In this document: positions 1-9,154 of the stretch, in pieces
Layout: the number at the start of each line of letters is the position of its first letter
Numbering within the stretch: position 1 is the stretch's first letter
Assembly (NCBI RefSeq): GCF_026651875.1
Contig: NZ_CP104067.1
Span: 3,286,001 to 3,350,000 of the forward strand
DNA: 64,000 nucleotides
Direction of reading: 5' to 3'
From: Alicyclobacillus fastidiosus
Lineage (GTDB): Bacteria > Bacillota > Bacilli > Alicyclobacillales > Alicyclobacillaceae
Position numbers and translations under genes: made by a program
Notes under the pieces: model-generated
Databases searched by the model: none
The model's input: only the letters and a program-made list of their open reading frames with translations
What the model was told of the DNA's origin: nothing

Positions 1-382
1 AGGTCAGAACGATGGCCCCGATGAAAGCTGCTAGAATCGCACTCATCGCGGAAGCGCCAACTGCGTATCCCCCTTTGCCTTGGCGAGTGAGCGGATACCC
101 ATCAAACGTCGATGCGACACTGGGCGCGTGCCCGGGCAGGTTCAGTAAAATGGCCGCCAGGGAGCCGGATAGCGGAATGGCGCTCATCGCTCCAATCATC
201 ATCACGATGGCGGACGTGTGGTCCATTTTATAGGTCAGCGGCGTAAGCAGCGCCAGAACCTGTGGCCCTCCGAGACCCGGAAGAACCCCGAACAGCATGC
301 CTACGAGCACACCGATGAGCAGAAACAGAGGTGCAGGCCACGTGAAGAAGGTATTCATCGCGGGCAAAAGGTGCTGAAACAA
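1..382 (-). CDS. tctA: Tripartite tricarboxylate transporter large permease TctA (partial, runs off left edge)
   Basis: N-terminal part of a TctA-family permease, the large membrane subunit of TTT transporters that import carboxylates bound by a TctC protein. The translated reverse strand shows a first membrane helix followed by GVLPGLGG and later VASTFDGYPLTRQGKGG, both typical of TctA. About 127 residues are inside the window; the rest lies to the left. I chose TTG at 382 because AAAGGGTG lies just upstream and the extra residues match the usual family N-terminus; ATG at 358 is the alternative and has no ribosome site. It follows tctC by 22 bases, so the two are one operon. No TctB is seen between them, so it is either beyond the edge or absent. 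Confidence 0.85.
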   Translation of the reverse strand, partial: MFQHLLPAMNTFFTWPAPLFLLIGVLVGMLFGVLPGLGGPQVLALLTPLTYKMDHTSAIVMMIGAMSAIPLSGSLAAILLNLPGHAPSVASTFDGYPLTRQGKGGYAVGASAMSAILAAFIGAIVLT

Positions 383-404
383 AGTTGGACACCCTTTCGT
401 GACT

Positions 405-1454
405 TTACTTGTTGACGGCGGCTTTGATTTGTGGTGCGTACGTCTTCATGACCTGAATGTCGTTTTTGACTTCCGCTAATGTGTCGGCGCCGTTCAAATA
501 GGCGGGAGACTCGTTTGCGGCCTTCATCTTCGAAAGGAAGTCAGGGTCGCTAAGCGCTTTGCGCAACGCGTCTTGTAAAATGGCGACATCCTGTTGCGAG
601 ACGCCCGGCGTCGTGCCAATCGCGCCACTGAGGCTGACGACCGATGCCAACTGTGGATAGCCCAGCTCTGCGATAGTAGGAACTTGCGGCAGTTCCGACA
701 GACGCTTGCTCGAGTTGACCCACAACGGCTCAATCAGACCGGCTTTGATTTGCTGCTGAAGCGCCGAGTACGGAAACTGAACAAAGTCGACTGCTCCTTG
801 TGCGGCCGCGAGAATGCTCATCGAACTGCCTCCACTCGGCACCGTTGACGAATTCTCGAGTCCGAGTACCTTCGTCGTGATAAAACTAGCTAGACCGGCC
901 GTCGTCGTAATCCCGGTTGTCCCAATTTTCAGATGCGGGTCAGATTTCACGGCAGCGATATCCTTCAGCCCCGATTTCTTCGAGACGGCTGCGACGTACG
1001 GCATCGCGAATACTTGTCCTATCCAAGACACCTTGGTCAAATCGTAATTTCCTTGCCCAATCAGCGGTCCCAGTGCGATGCCGGGCAATGTAAAGTAACC
1101 GATGGTATATCCGTCTGGGTTTGCGTCGATCACTTGCATATCGCCGATTTCACTGTTTCCGCCCGGTACGTTTTTGACGATGACAGCCGGCTTGTTCGGC
1201 AGATACTTCGTCAAAAACGGGGCCAACAATCGCGCTGTCGTGTCGAAGTCGCCGCCAGGGGCATACGGAACCACGAGGGTGATCGTTTTATTTGGGTAGT
1301 TGTCCTTGGTCGCGCTGCCGCCCGCGGAGCTCGCGCCACTTGTGGTGGTCGACTGGGTTCCACACCCCACCATCCCCATCGCCAAACCGAATGCAACTGC
1401 TGTCGTAGCACAAATCCGTCTCGTTCTCCTCCATGCTTTCACATTCACAACCAT
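405..1454 (-). CDS. tctC: TctC-family tripartite tricarboxylate transporter substrate-binding lipoprotein
   Basis: Extracytoplasmic solute-binding protein of the Bug/TctC family, which captures a carboxylate and delivers it to TctA/TctB. The N-terminus is basic, then hydrophobic, ending in a lipobox MVGCG, so it is a lipoprotein. After a Ser/Thr-rich linker the mature domain starts with YPNKTITLVVPYAPGGDFD, the family hallmark. Length is about 350 residues, normal for the family. The longest frame starts at 1499, but AGGAGG just upstream points to ATG 1454 or, with better 8-nt spacing, GTG 1448. It heads the operon with tctA and is divergent from the IclR gene, which is the probable regulator. 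The carboxylate cannot be told from sequence. Confidence 0.9.
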   Translation of the reverse strand: MVVNVKAWRRTRRICATTAVAFGLAMGMVGCGTQSTTTSGASSAGGSATKDNYPNKTITLVVPYAPGGDFDTTARLLAPFLTKYLPNKPAVIVKNVPGGNSEIGDMQVIDANPDGYTIGYFTLPGIALGPLIGQGNYDLTKVSWIGQVFAMPYVAAVSKKSGLKDIAAVKSDPHLKIGTTGITTTAGLASFITTKVLGLENSSTVPSGGSSMSILAAAQGAVDFVQFPYSALQQQIKAGLIEPLWVNSSKRLSELPQVPTIAELGYPQLASVVSLSGAIGTTPGVSQQDVAILQDALRKALSDPDFLSKMKAANESPAYLNGADTLAEVKNDIQVMKTYAPQIKAAVNK

Positions 1455-1902
1455 ATCCTCCTCTGGCTTTCGCACCTCTTTGTCTCGGATAACCCCCATG
1501 TCTATGCGAGGTGTGAAAGCGGATTCAGTTTCTTGGTTGTAATCTTATAATGCTGTTTCGGAATGCCGAAGCGGCTGTTTCCACATAGCAGAATATTCAG
1601 TCTGAATTTCACGGGAGTTTATGGAGCGAAGTGGATGGGTCCGGCCGATCACGCGCACGCATCGGATCGCACAAAATTATTCGATCCCGTTCCACATGAA
1701 GGAAAATTACAATTCGACAATCGATGGAGCGACGTACAATCACGGTAGCGGCGTCTCTGTGCTATCGTGTGCAGCTCACTTGTGATCGCGGTGTAATCGG
1801 AGGAGGACGACCGTCGCCATCCGCAATCGTGCAGGGGGTCAGGTAGATGTCCGAGGCGTTCGCGCCTTTCGTTCGACACTTTTGCGCGTGGGAGGAACTC
1901 GT
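1455..1902. promoter_or_regulatory. Divergent control region between tctC and the IclR gene
   Basis: About 450 bases without a gene. It must hold the promoters of both divergent units. A perfect palindrome, ATTCAG-T-CTGAAT, lies at 1595-1607 and is a candidate operator for the IclR protein. A TATAAT hexamer is seen on the plus strand at 1546-1551 but has no convincing -35 partner. A ribosome site GGAGG at 1891-1895 sets the IclR start. The operator role is inference. Confidence 0.45.
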
Positions 1903-2667
1903 GTGGCAAAGGAACAACCGTTGTCATCTGTCTATAACGCGATTCGCATTCTTCAAGAATTCTCCGACGATATCCCGGTGATGGGCGTGAGTGAGCTTGG
2001 CGAGCGACTGGGGATCGCCAAGAGTACCGTTCATCGCCTCTTGTGCACGTTGCGAGAAACGGGACTCGTCGAGCAGGACAGTCACTCGCACAAGTATCGC
2101 TTGGGCATTGGCATGTTCGTCATCGGCTCCGTCTTCTACCGAAGTGCGGAGCTTCGCGCCAAGGCGTTTCCCATATTAGTAGACTTGATGCAGCGCGTGC
2201 GGCGGATCGTTCGTTTAGGGATTTACGATTACGGTTCGGTGGTATACCTATGTAAACTTCCAGAGGACAAAGAGACGCGCACGTTCAGCAGTATCGGCAC
2301 ACGCGTGCCGTGTCATTCTACTGCGGTGGGCAAACTGCTTCTCGCCTTTCAGAGCAGCGAGGAGATTGAGCGCGTTCTCAGCCTCCCCCTCAAAGCCCGA
2401 ACCAGCAATACGATGACAGATAAAGACGAGTTGCTTGAACAGTTGGGACACATCCGAGCAGTCCGCTACGCACTCACATCCGAGGAATCAAGATACGATG
2501 TGTGTTCGCTTGCGGTTCCCGTCTATGACGAATCTCAACACGTGACGGCCGCCCTGAGCATCACTGGCTCGAAATCACAGTTCTTACCGACCCAAGTACA
2601 GGAATTTCTCGGCACCTTGCGCATGTTCAGCCGACTGATCACAGAACAGCTCGATGGTATCGAATAG
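1903..2667 (+). CDS. IclR family transcriptional regulator
   Basis: DNA-binding regulator of the IclR family, 254 residues. The N-terminal winged helix-turn-helix reads SVYNAIRILQEFSDD then GVSELGERLGIAKSTVHRLL; the C-terminal effector domain contains the usual CHSTAVGKLLLA segment. The frame is open back to TTG 1882, but GGAGG at 1891-1895 with a 7-nt spacer fixes GTG 1903 as the start. It is transcribed away from tctCA, a classic arrangement in which an IclR protein controls a neighbouring carboxylate or aromatic uptake operon. The effector is unknown. Confidence 0.9.
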   Translation: MAKEQPLSSVYNAIRILQEFSDDIPVMGVSELGERLGIAKSTVHRLLCTLRETGLVEQDSHSHKYRLGIGMFVIGSVFYRSAELRAKAFPILVDLMQRVRRIVRLGIYDYGSVVYLCKLPEDKETRTFSSIGTRVPCHSTAVGKLLLAFQSSEEIERVLSLPLKARTSNTMTDKDELLEQLGHIRAVRYALTSEESRYDVCSLAVPVYDESQHVTAALSITGSKSQFLPTQVQEFLGTLRMFSRLITEQLDGIE

Positions 2668-2761
2668 AAGGCGCTCGGCAGAGGTTGCAAGTGGGCGACG
2701 CGCTTGCCATCTAGACAATGGAGCGCGTCTACGAACATCTGCTTACAACGCTAGCGCGAGG

Positions 2762-3091
2762 TCACCACACTTGAATAATATCCGCTTGGGCGGCCGCTTC
2801 TTCAGGCGAGACGACGTATTCTCCATCTCGTATCGCGTCGCTCCACTCATCTCTGTCTTCGCGAATGCCAAATATCACGCGGACGCCTACTTGCCTGAGG
2901 TGTTCCGCATGCGCTCGGCCGTCCTCTCGGTACCCAAAAATCGCGACGGTTTTCCCACTCTTTTCCGCAATCAGCTCATTGTGCACTCCTGTCACCTCAC
3001 TCGCGTCGGGTCGGGACTCAATCCCTGCAGACTGGTGCGAGACATCGCGCTCGAACCACTTCCCATGTGTATTGTATCGAGAAACATCCAT
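2762..3091 (-). pseudogene. Truncated ketol-acid reductoisomerase-like N-terminal fragment
   Basis: A 109-codon frame whose last ~65 residues resemble the N-terminal Rossmann domain of ketol-acid reductoisomerase (IlvC): KTVAIFGYREDGRAHAEHLR, then VIFGIRE and EEAAAQADII. It stops after QVW, exactly where IlvC would continue to its PDE motif and the catalytic knotted domain. The dinucleotide loop GYGSQG is altered to GYREDG. The first ~40 residues do not match IlvC. No ilv genes are nearby. The simplest reading is a decayed gene fragment; a short stand-alone NAD(P)-binding protein cannot be excluded. Confidence 0.55.
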
Positions 3092-3163
3092 CCCACGACC
3101 AAACGTTTCCGCTATATAGAAAAGTCTTGGCGGATTTTTTGGCGCTGTACATCGACGAGGGAC

Positions 3164-4342
3164 TTACTCAAATCGAATCCTTCTCCGGCGCAGCCCGACA
3201 CTCAAGATGAGGCCGACAGCTAAGTAGTCAATGGCCAGAGATGTTCCTCCGTAGCTGATAAACGGCAGCGTGATGCCGGTCGATGGGCTAAGGTACATGT
3301 CCATGCCGATATTTTCAAAGACTTGAAAGGAAAACATGCCTGTAATGCCGATAATGATATACGTGCCAAACGCATCTTCCGTCGTCTTCGCAATCCTGAT
3401 GAAGCGATGCATTAACATGAGAAACAACATGACCACGACCGCGGTTCCGATAAATCCAAATTCCTCCCCAATCGCCGTGTAAATGTAATCATCCCATTGG
3501 TTGGGTACCCACCCGCCATTCGTCTCGATGCCATTGAACAGCCCCTCGCCGAACAACTGGCCGCTGCCGACCGCGATTTGACTCATGTGAATGTTGTAGC
3601 CGTAGTTGTTCGTGCTGTAATTCGGATTTAGCCACGTCGTGATGCGATCCACTTGATACGCCTTCAAGATATGGTGTTTTACGAGGACGTTGTTGATAAA
3701 CGACGTAGACTGCTCCGGAAACTTCAAGGCGACTAGCGAAAACCCAACGACGATGACGGCGACAAACATCATCAACAACACAAAATGCGAGTTCTTTGCA
3801 AACAGTGTAAACATGGTCATCGCAATGGCGACGACGACGAGTGCCTGACCGAGAGCCGGTTCCTTAAAAATGAGCACGAACGGAACCACCGTCATCGGGA
3901 TGATTGACCAAACGTCTCGAAGGCGATTCGTTGGCTCGCCTTTCTCTTCCCGATCCGCCATATAGCCTGCCAACCAGATGATCAGTGTCAACTTGGCTAA
4001 CTCCGACGGCTGTATGCTAATCACTTTCAGGTTGATCCACGAATGCGCGCCTTGAACGGATGGGAAGCCGAACACGACGAGCAACAACAAGGTCGATCCA
4101 CCATACAGCCACCACCGTTTAGCCTTGAGTGAACGGTAGTCAAAGGTCGTGGCCATCAGCATGAGGACGACACCGACGACCTCCCAAATCACCTGTTTTT
4201 CCACCGTGTGTTTGGGAATATAGGGGTCTGTCGAGCTATGCGTGGCAGCCGCGACGGCGACACAGCCGCAAACCGCGAGCAACAACAGAACTCCGAGCAC
4301 GGTAAAATCCAAATCTCTGACGCCTCTGCGTAATGTTTCCAA
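3164..4342 (-). CDS. rodA: SEDS-family peptidoglycan glycosyltransferase (RodA/FtsW/SpoVE)
   Basis: Polytopic membrane protein, 392 residues with about ten hydrophobic helices. SEDS proteins polymerise lipid II glycan strands during elongation, division or sporulation, together with a class B PBP. Hallmarks seen are GAHSWINL followed by IQPSELAKLTLI, an extracellular loop with WVPNQWDDYIYTAIGEEFG, and the C-terminal TGITLPFISYGGTS. The start is TTG at 4342, preceded by AGGGGGAT. It stands alone, without mreBCD or a PBP next to it, so whether it serves elongation, division or spore cortex is open. Confidence 0.88.
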   Translation of the reverse strand: METLRRGVRDLDFTVLGVLLLLAVCGCVAVAAATHSSTDPYIPKHTVEKQVIWEVVGVVLMLMATTFDYRSLKAKRWWLYGGSTLLLLVVFGFPSVQGAHSWINLKVISIQPSELAKLTLIIWLAGYMADREEKGEPTNRLRDVWSIIPMTVVPFVLIFKEPALGQALVVVAIAMTMFTLFAKNSHFVLLMMFVAVIVVGFSLVALKFPEQSTSFINNVLVKHHILKAYQVDRITTWLNPNYSTNNYGYNIHMSQIAVGSGQLFGEGLFNGIETNGGWVPNQWDDYIYTAIGEEFGFIGTAVVVMLFLMLMHRFIRIAKTTEDAFGTYIIIGITGMFSFQVFENIGMDMYLSPSTGITLPFISYGGTSLAIDYLAVGLILSVGLRRRRIRFE

Positions 4343-4471
4343 AGTGATCCCCCTGGTCAGAGTGGTTTCATCTCCACGACATCGCGAGTGAAATGGGCTC
4401 TCAAACGCGAGCGACGATTTGCATTATAATCGACAAGATTGAATGCGATTTGGAGATAGTTTGGAGATCCT

Positions 4472-4618
4472 ATGGAGTCGCGCCGCGTCGTCATATATAG
4501 TGATTTGGAATGGTGGGTGAAGGGTTTGCGCAGCGATGCATCAATGGCTGGATTATGCACCTTGTTTGTGGCCGTAGTAGTCGTATTCATGGTGATCGTC
4601 CTAAAGCGGTACAAGTGA
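4472..4618 (+). CDS. Possible 48-residue single-pass membrane protein
   Basis: A short open frame, ATG 4472 to TGA 4618, preceded by TTGGAGATCCT, which gives a GGAG ribosome site five bases before the start. The product has a charged N-terminal half (MESRRVVIYSDLEWWVKGLR) and a single strongly hydrophobic helix (LCTLFVAVVVVFMVIVL) ending in KRYK, the layout of a tail-anchored or N-out small membrane protein. It is antisense to a spurious longer frame and divergent from rodA. I know no family for it. The hydrophobic segment and ribosome site make it more than chance, but there is no homology evidence. Confidence 0.45.
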   Translation: MESRRVVIYSDLEWWVKGLRSDASMAGLCTLFVAVVVVFMVIVLKRYK

Positions 4619-4638
4619 CAGTTCCATCCGTGTACGGT

Positions 4639-4673
4639 CCGCTCACGCGCGATGGCTGATTTGCGGTGAGCGG
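4639..4673. terminator. Inverted repeat after the small membrane ORF
   Basis: CCGCTCAC at 4639-4646 is repeated inverted as GTGAGCGG at 4666-4673, with a 19-base loop. It begins 20 bases after the stop of the 48-codon ORF. There is no T-run, so it is either a weak terminator or a processing structure. A further copy of the octamer core (CCGCTCAC) lies about 35 bases on. Confidence 0.3.
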
Positions 4674-4797
4674 CGGCATTGGATGCGAGTCTCCAAGTGC
4701 ACCGCTCACCGACGCTCTCCGCATTTTCCTCACTTTTCAGCCAATTGCTGGCCATCATACTCATGCAGGTCGACCTGATCCCGATACACCCACGTGG

Positions 4798-5641
4798 TCA
4801 CCCTGATGTCCCCAATCGGTAGAATTCCTTGGCGTTGTCACCGAATACCCAACGCATTTGCACGTCCGACAGCCTTGGTTGCAGAATGGTAGTCAACGTG
4901 TCATACACCTCTTCGTAACTTGTGACGTCGGTGCAGACCGGCCAATCACTGCCGAACATGACGCGTTTCGGGCCGAACATGGAAACGATTTCAAAGACAT
5001 AAGGACGCAAATCGTCGAGGTGCCATCTTGCCGGGTCTGCCTCGGTCACCATGCCAGATAACTTGCACATGACCGACGGGTACTTCGCGAGTTCGGCTAT
5101 ATCGCTTCGCCACGGGTCGAACAGCTGGTCTTTGATCGACGGTTTGGCCAAGTGATCGATGACGGCACGAAGGGTCGGAACCCGTTGCAACAGTTCGTGC
5201 ACGTAGGGGAGGTGCCTGGGGGAAAACGAGCAGGTCAATGGGAAACGAATCCCTCGCCAAGAGCGAGATGTTTTCGATCACGGCGTCCTGTAGTACCCAG
5301 TCATCTTCTTGCAGGTCCTGAAGCATCGGGCGCACGCCTACGAACTTATCACATTGTCGCAGCCGGCGATACGATTCTTCAAACTGTCGAGAGGCAAGGT
5401 CCAACCAACCGACGACGCCGGCGACGAACGGATGTTGCGACGCCAGCTCGAGCAAGAACTCCGTCTCGGCCACCGTCGGCGCCGCTTGCACGACAATCGT
5501 TGGCTGAATTCCTCGCGCCTCTAGATGAGGGATGATATCGTCCGGTAGGAAATCGCGATACAGGCGGGAATGATCAGGTGTTAACCACGTGTAGTCGCCG
5601 CGGCAGAGCTTCCAGAAATGTTGGTGCGCATCAATTTTCAT
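4798..5641 (-). pseudogene. L-fuconolactonase-like amidohydrolase (COG3618), frameshifted
   Basis: Metal-dependent hydrolase of the amidohydrolase_2 group (fuconolactonase / pyrone-dicarboxylate lactonase type). The start MKIDAHQHFWK carries the HxH metal motif, and the C-terminal part has KLSGMVTEA and VMFGSDWPVC with the conserved Asp. The two halves are in different frames. Reading across the run of five G at 5218-5222 with one base removed restores a continuous LLVFPRHLPYVHELL. It is therefore either a real one-base insertion or a sequencing error. ATG 5641 overlaps the stop of the upstream SDR by 11 bases, so the pair is translationally coupled. SDR plus this lactonase type suggests non-phosphorylative oxidation of a sugar such as L-fucose. 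Confidence 0.8.
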
Positions 5642-6428
5642 GCCACTCCGCCTTTGGTCCAACACCGTAGCCGATGGTGGCCCCACCTTCGACGGGGATG
5701 GACTGACCCGTGATGAAGGAAGCCTCATCACTTGCGAGAAACACGGCCACACTCGCTATCTCGTCAGGCGTGGCGGTGCGTCCAAGCAGATGCGACAGGT
5801 CCTGACCGCGACGGAATTCGTCGGGATTCGCTTGTTGTGCAAACCATTTTTCCAATAGTGGTGTGAGCACGCCGGCTGGACAGATGGAGTTCACACGAAC
5901 CCCGTCCGGTGCCAAGTCGATGGCCAAACTTCTCGTCAGCGCGGCCACTGCGCCTTTGGTGGCGCTGTAGACCGGATTTCGGCGCTGCCCCGCAAGTCCA
6001 GTCATCGAACCCATGTTGAGGATGGTACCTTTCGTCGCGCGGATGTGCGCAAGCGAATATTTGATGAACAGAAAGCACCCCTTGACATTGATGTCGAATA
6101 AATGGTCCCACTCCGCTTCTTCGACCTCTTCAATGTATTTTGGCAGGACGATACCGGCATTGTTGAACAGAATGTCGAGCCTGCCATAGTGCTCAACCAC
6201 CCGCTCAACGGATGTCTTGACGTCTTGCGCATCGGATACATCGCAACGAATGGCTATCGCCTGCCCACCCTCATCCGCTATCCGACGAACGGTTTCCTGT
6301 GCCGCGGGCAAATCGAGATCGACAACGACGACCTTCGCGCCCTCCTTGGCAAACATGATGGCAGCCGCACGTCCAATGCCACTGCCCGACCCGGTGACGA
6401 CCGCCACGCGCTGGTCTAAACGTCTCAT
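5631..6428 (-). CDS. SDR family NAD(P)-dependent oxidoreductase
   Basis: Classical short-chain dehydrogenase, 265 residues. It has the cofactor loop TGSGSGIGRA near residue 12, NNAG near 90, the catalytic Ser in NMGSMTGLAG, YSATKGA (Tyr and Lys of the active site), and the usual GGATIGYG end. A strong AGGAGGTG precedes ATG 6428. The next gene is a fuconolactonase-like hydrolase that overlaps its 3' end, so the SDR probably oxidises a sugar or sugar-like alcohol to a lactone that the neighbour opens. The substrate is inference; sequence alone also fits a FabG-like or glucose dehydrogenase-like enzyme. Confidence 0.85.
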   Translation of the reverse strand: MRRLDQRVAVVTGSGSGIGRAAAIMFAKEGAKVVVVDLDLPAAQETVRRIADEGGQAIAIRCDVSDAQDVKTSVERVVEHYGRLDILFNNAGIVLPKYIEEVEEAEWDHLFDINVKGCFLFIKYSLAHIRATKGTILNMGSMTGLAGQRRNPVYSATKGAVAALTRSLAIDLAPDGVRVNSICPAGVLTPLLEKWFAQQANPDEFRRGQDLSHLLGRTATPDEIASVAVFLASDEASFITGQSIPVEGGATIGYGVGPKAEWHEN

Positions 6429-6654
6429 GCGAATACACCTCCTGGACTAACGATAACACGAACCACACTGCGTCGACACCGGCTGTCTCCGAGCCGATTC
6501 AACGAAACCCTCTCCGAATATGTTATCGCTCTCACCTGCAAATATATCAGAATTTTCACATGATCATTTCTAGATTGAACATTTCATCGCGGACGCCCCC
6601 CTTCGTCACACCATCCAAAACGTCGTCCTCGACAGATCAGATAGCCATAAAATC
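6429..6654. other. Intergenic stretch upstream of the SDR operon
   Basis: About 225 bases between the SDR start and the arginase terminator. It should carry the promoter of the SDR-lactonase pair. I see no clear -35/-10 pair and no regulator gene next to it. Confidence 0.3.
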
Positions 6655-6698
6655 AGCCTATCTCCCTCATCACTTTATCCGTGAAGGGGAGATAGGCT
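6655..6698 (-). terminator. Intrinsic terminator downstream of rocF
   Basis: A perfect 12-bp inverted repeat, AGCCTATCTCCC at 6655-6666 and GGGAGATAGGCT at 6687-6698, with a further TCAC/GTGA pairing in the loop. On the minus strand it is followed by TGATTTTATGG. It lies about 60 bases after the arginase stop, so it ends the roc transcript. Confidence 0.7.
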
Positions 6699-6758
6699 CG
6701 CGCTGTCCTGTCGCACGTCGGAGCCGCTTCAATGCTGGCTCCTCACTGCCAGTGACCG

Positions 6759-7658
6759 TTATAGAACCGTCTTTCCAAACAACGACTCGACCAGTTCAAC
6801 CGCCATGATGGCGGTGCGGTTGTGCTCGTCGAGAATCGGGTTCACTTCCACCACGTCGACCGACACGAGTGAATCGGATGCCGCCAACATCTCCATGGCG
6901 AGGTGGCCTTCGCGGTAGGTCACGCCGCCGTACACAGGCGTGCCGACGCCAGGTGCAAACATCGGGTCGAGGGAGTCGAGATCGAGGCTTAAATGAATGC
7001 CGTCCGTCCCGTTTGTCGCAATTTCGATGGCCTCCGCCATCACTTGCGCCATGCCGCGGCGATCAATTTCGGCCATCGTGTAACAGCGAATCCCCGCCTC
7101 GCGAATCAGCCGCGCCTCGTCTTCATCGATTGAACGAATGCCGACGAGCACCACGTTCTCCGGCTTCACCTTCTGTTTGAGCCCGCCAATCGTCACGAGC
7201 TCGTCATGGCCGTAACCGAGGCTGACCGCGAGCGGCATGCCGTGAATGTTGCCGGACGGCGTGGTCTGTTCCGTGTTCATGTCGCCGTGCGCGTCAAACC
7301 AGATGACGCCAAAGTTGGTGTTCGCTTGCGCCATCCCGGCCAGACTGCCGATGGCGATGCTGTGGTCCCCGCCGAGGATGATGGGGAGGTGTCCCTCGCT
7401 GACGACCTGACTCACCATCCCGCACAAGTTGTTGGCTACCTCGGTTACCTCGTGCAGATATCTCAACTTCGTATTCTGATTTTGCTCCTTCATCTCCGGT
7501 GTCGGCACGTTGATGTTGCCGAGGTCTTCGACCTTGTACCCGAGTCGTTCCAGCGCGGCGCTCAGCCCCGCGTAGCGAATGGCGCTTGGCCCCATATCCA
7601 CTCCGCGCCGCCCTTGACCTAAGTCGGACGGAACGCCGATAATTCGTAGCTCTTTCAT
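6759..7658 (-). CDS. rocF: Arginase
   Basis: Hydrolyses L-arginine to ornithine and urea in the arginine catabolic pathway; cytoplasmic, binuclear manganese enzyme. All metal-binding motifs are present: GGDHS with His99, DAHGDMN with Asp122, His124 and Asp126, and SLDLDSLDP with Asp226 and Asp228. The length of 299 residues is normal. ATG 7658 is preceded by GGAGAGAAAT. It lies 55 bases downstream of rocD on the same strand, so ornithine made here feeds RocD. No rocA, rocE or RocR-type activator is in the window. Confidence 0.96.
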   Translation of the reverse strand: MKELRIIGVPSDLGQGRRGVDMGPSAIRYAGLSAALERLGYKVEDLGNINVPTPEMKEQNQNTKLRYLHEVTEVANNLCGMVSQVVSEGHLPIILGGDHSIAIGSLAGMAQANTNFGVIWFDAHGDMNTEQTTPSGNIHGMPLAVSLGYGHDELVTIGGLKQKVKPENVVLVGIRSIDEDEARLIREAGIRCYTMAEIDRRGMAQVMAEAIEIATNGTDGIHLSLDLDSLDPMFAPGVGTPVYGGVTYREGHLAMEMLAASDSLVSVDVVEVNPILDEHNRTAIMAVELVESLFGKTVL

Positions 7659-7713
7659 GTGATTTCTCTCCTTCCACCGACACGGTTCAGCCGAGCATCA
7701 ACCGTCGACGCCG

Positions 7714-8910
7714 TTATGCTTGCTCAAACACGGACGCAATCCGCGCAAACGCCCAGTCGAGTTCCTCCTTCGTGATGACCAAAGGAGGCGCGAAGCGAAT
7801 GGTGTTTTCGTGCGTCTCCTTACAGAGCAGCCCCAGCTCCTTTAACCGCTCACAGTAGGGGCGCGCCTTGGTGGTCAGTTCCACGCCGATAAATAGCCCG
7901 CGTCCCCGCACTTCCTTAATCATTGCGTTGTCGATGGTCAATAACTTGGTCAGAAAATATGTGCCGAGCTCGCGAGAGCGCAGAGCGAGTCCCTCTTCCT
8001 CGATCACGTCCAGCGCCGCCACAGCAACTGCGCTGCCAAGCGGATTTCCGCCAAACGTCGACCCATGCGATCCCGGTTCAAACACCCCGAGAATCTCCTT
8101 GTCCGCGGCCACCGCGGATACTGGAAACACTCCCCCACCCAGTGCCTTACCGATGATGTACATGTCCGGGACGACGTTCTCCCAATCGCAAGCGAACATT
8201 TTCCCGGTACGTCCTAGACCGGTTTGGATTTCGTCGGCGACAAATAGGACGTGATTTTGCTTGCACAGCTCAGAGGCGGCACGCAAGAATCCTTTTGGCG
8301 GTATGACGATACCGGCCTCGCCTTGAATCGGTTCAACCAGAAACGCCGCAGTATTCGGCGTGATGGCCTGCTTTAGGGCCTCCAGGTCACCGTATGGAAT
8401 GATGCGAAAGCCAGGGGTTAACGGGCCGAACCCACGTTGATACTCGGCGTCGGAGGTAAACGAGATAATTGTCGTCGTGCGACCATGGAAGTTTCCGGAG
8501 GCGACGATGATCTCCGCCTGGTTGTCGGCGACTTTCTTCACGTCGTAGGCCCACCTGCGAATGGCCTTGATCGCCGTCTCCACCGCTTCCGCTCCCGTAT
8601 TCATCGGCAAAATCATGTTCTTTTGCGTCAGCTTTGCCAATCGCTCATACAGCAGTCCGAGCTTGTCGTTGTGAAACGCCCGAGACGTCAGCGTGATTTT
8701 GTCCGCCTGATCTTTTAAGGCCGAAATGATCTTTGGATGCCTGTGGCCTTGATTGAGCGCGGAGTAGGCGCTGAGCATATCCATGTACCGATTGCCCTCC
8801 GGGTCTTCCACCCAAACGCCCTCACCCTTTGCCAGTACAATTGGCAGCGGATGGTAGTTTTTTGCACCGTATTGCTCTTCAAGTCTCATGGGGACCGCAT
8901 TCGACATCAT
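7714..8910 (-). CDS. rocD: Ornithine aminotransferase
   Basis: Class III PLP enzyme that transfers the delta-amino group of ornithine to 2-oxoglutarate, giving glutamate semialdehyde. It contains [38 protein letters not shown] and the PLP lysine in [15 protein letters not shown]. The frame is open to 9105, but AGGAGGAAGTC precedes ATG 8910 (or 8907), giving 398 residues, the usual RocD length. It forms an operon with rocF. A palindrome at 9125-9143 overlaps the probable promoter. Confidence 0.95.
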   Translation of the reverse strand: MMSNAVPMRLEEQYGAKNYHPLPIVLAKGEGVWVEDPEGNRYMDMLSAYSALNQGHRHPKIISALKDQADKITLTSRAFHNDKLGLLYERLAKLTQKNMILPMNTGAEAVETAIKAIRRWAYDVKKVADNQAEIIVASGNFHGRTTTIISFTSDAEYQRGFGPLTPGFRIIPYGDLEALKQAITPNTAAFLVEPIQGEAGIVIPPKGFLRAASELCKQNHVLFVADEIQTGLGRTGKMFACDWENVVPDMYIIGKALGGGVFPVSAVAADKEILGVFEPGSHGSTFGGNPLGSAVAVAALDVIEEEGLALRSRELGTYFLTKLLTIDNAMIKEVRGRGLFIGVELTTKARPYCERLKELGLLCKETHENTIRFAPPLVITKEELDWAFARIASVFEQA

Positions 8911-9124
8911 GACTTCCTCCTCAGTGGTCACACGGACCGTCTTTTGACCGCTCCACGGAGTCTTAGTTGCGTAAAGCAGATTCAGCCTGCCTTGCAGAAC
9001 CCACCTTGGCGACAGTTGCACAACCTCGAAGTCACGGCTGAGCGGTTGCCAACAAAGCGATTTCATTCCCAAATCCATCATGCAAAACCTGTTTGCGCAA
9101 CGCAAGTGCCTTCATTTCTTGCAG

Positions 9125-9154
9125 GTGCAAAATAAATTTGCACACGAATGTCAA
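9125..9154 (-). promoter_or_regulatory. Candidate rocD promoter with operator palindrome
   Basis: A perfect inverted repeat GTGCAAAATAAATTTGCAC fills 9125-9143. On the minus strand it is preceded by TTGACA (9154-9149), so the palindrome would cover the spacer and -10 region of a promoter reading toward rocD. Its AT-rich centre and TGCA ends recall ArgR/AhrC-type boxes but are not an exact match. Binding of an arginine regulator is inference. Confidence 0.45.

Noticed and set aside
933..1550. 205-codon plus-strand frame across tctC
   Set aside because: It is antisense to a clear binding-protein gene and has no family features.
4357..4764. 135-codon minus-strand frame between rodA and the lactonase-like gene
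   Set aside because: Composition is unlike a protein, it has no ribosome site and no recognisable motif, and it runs antisense over the better supported 48-codon membrane ORF.
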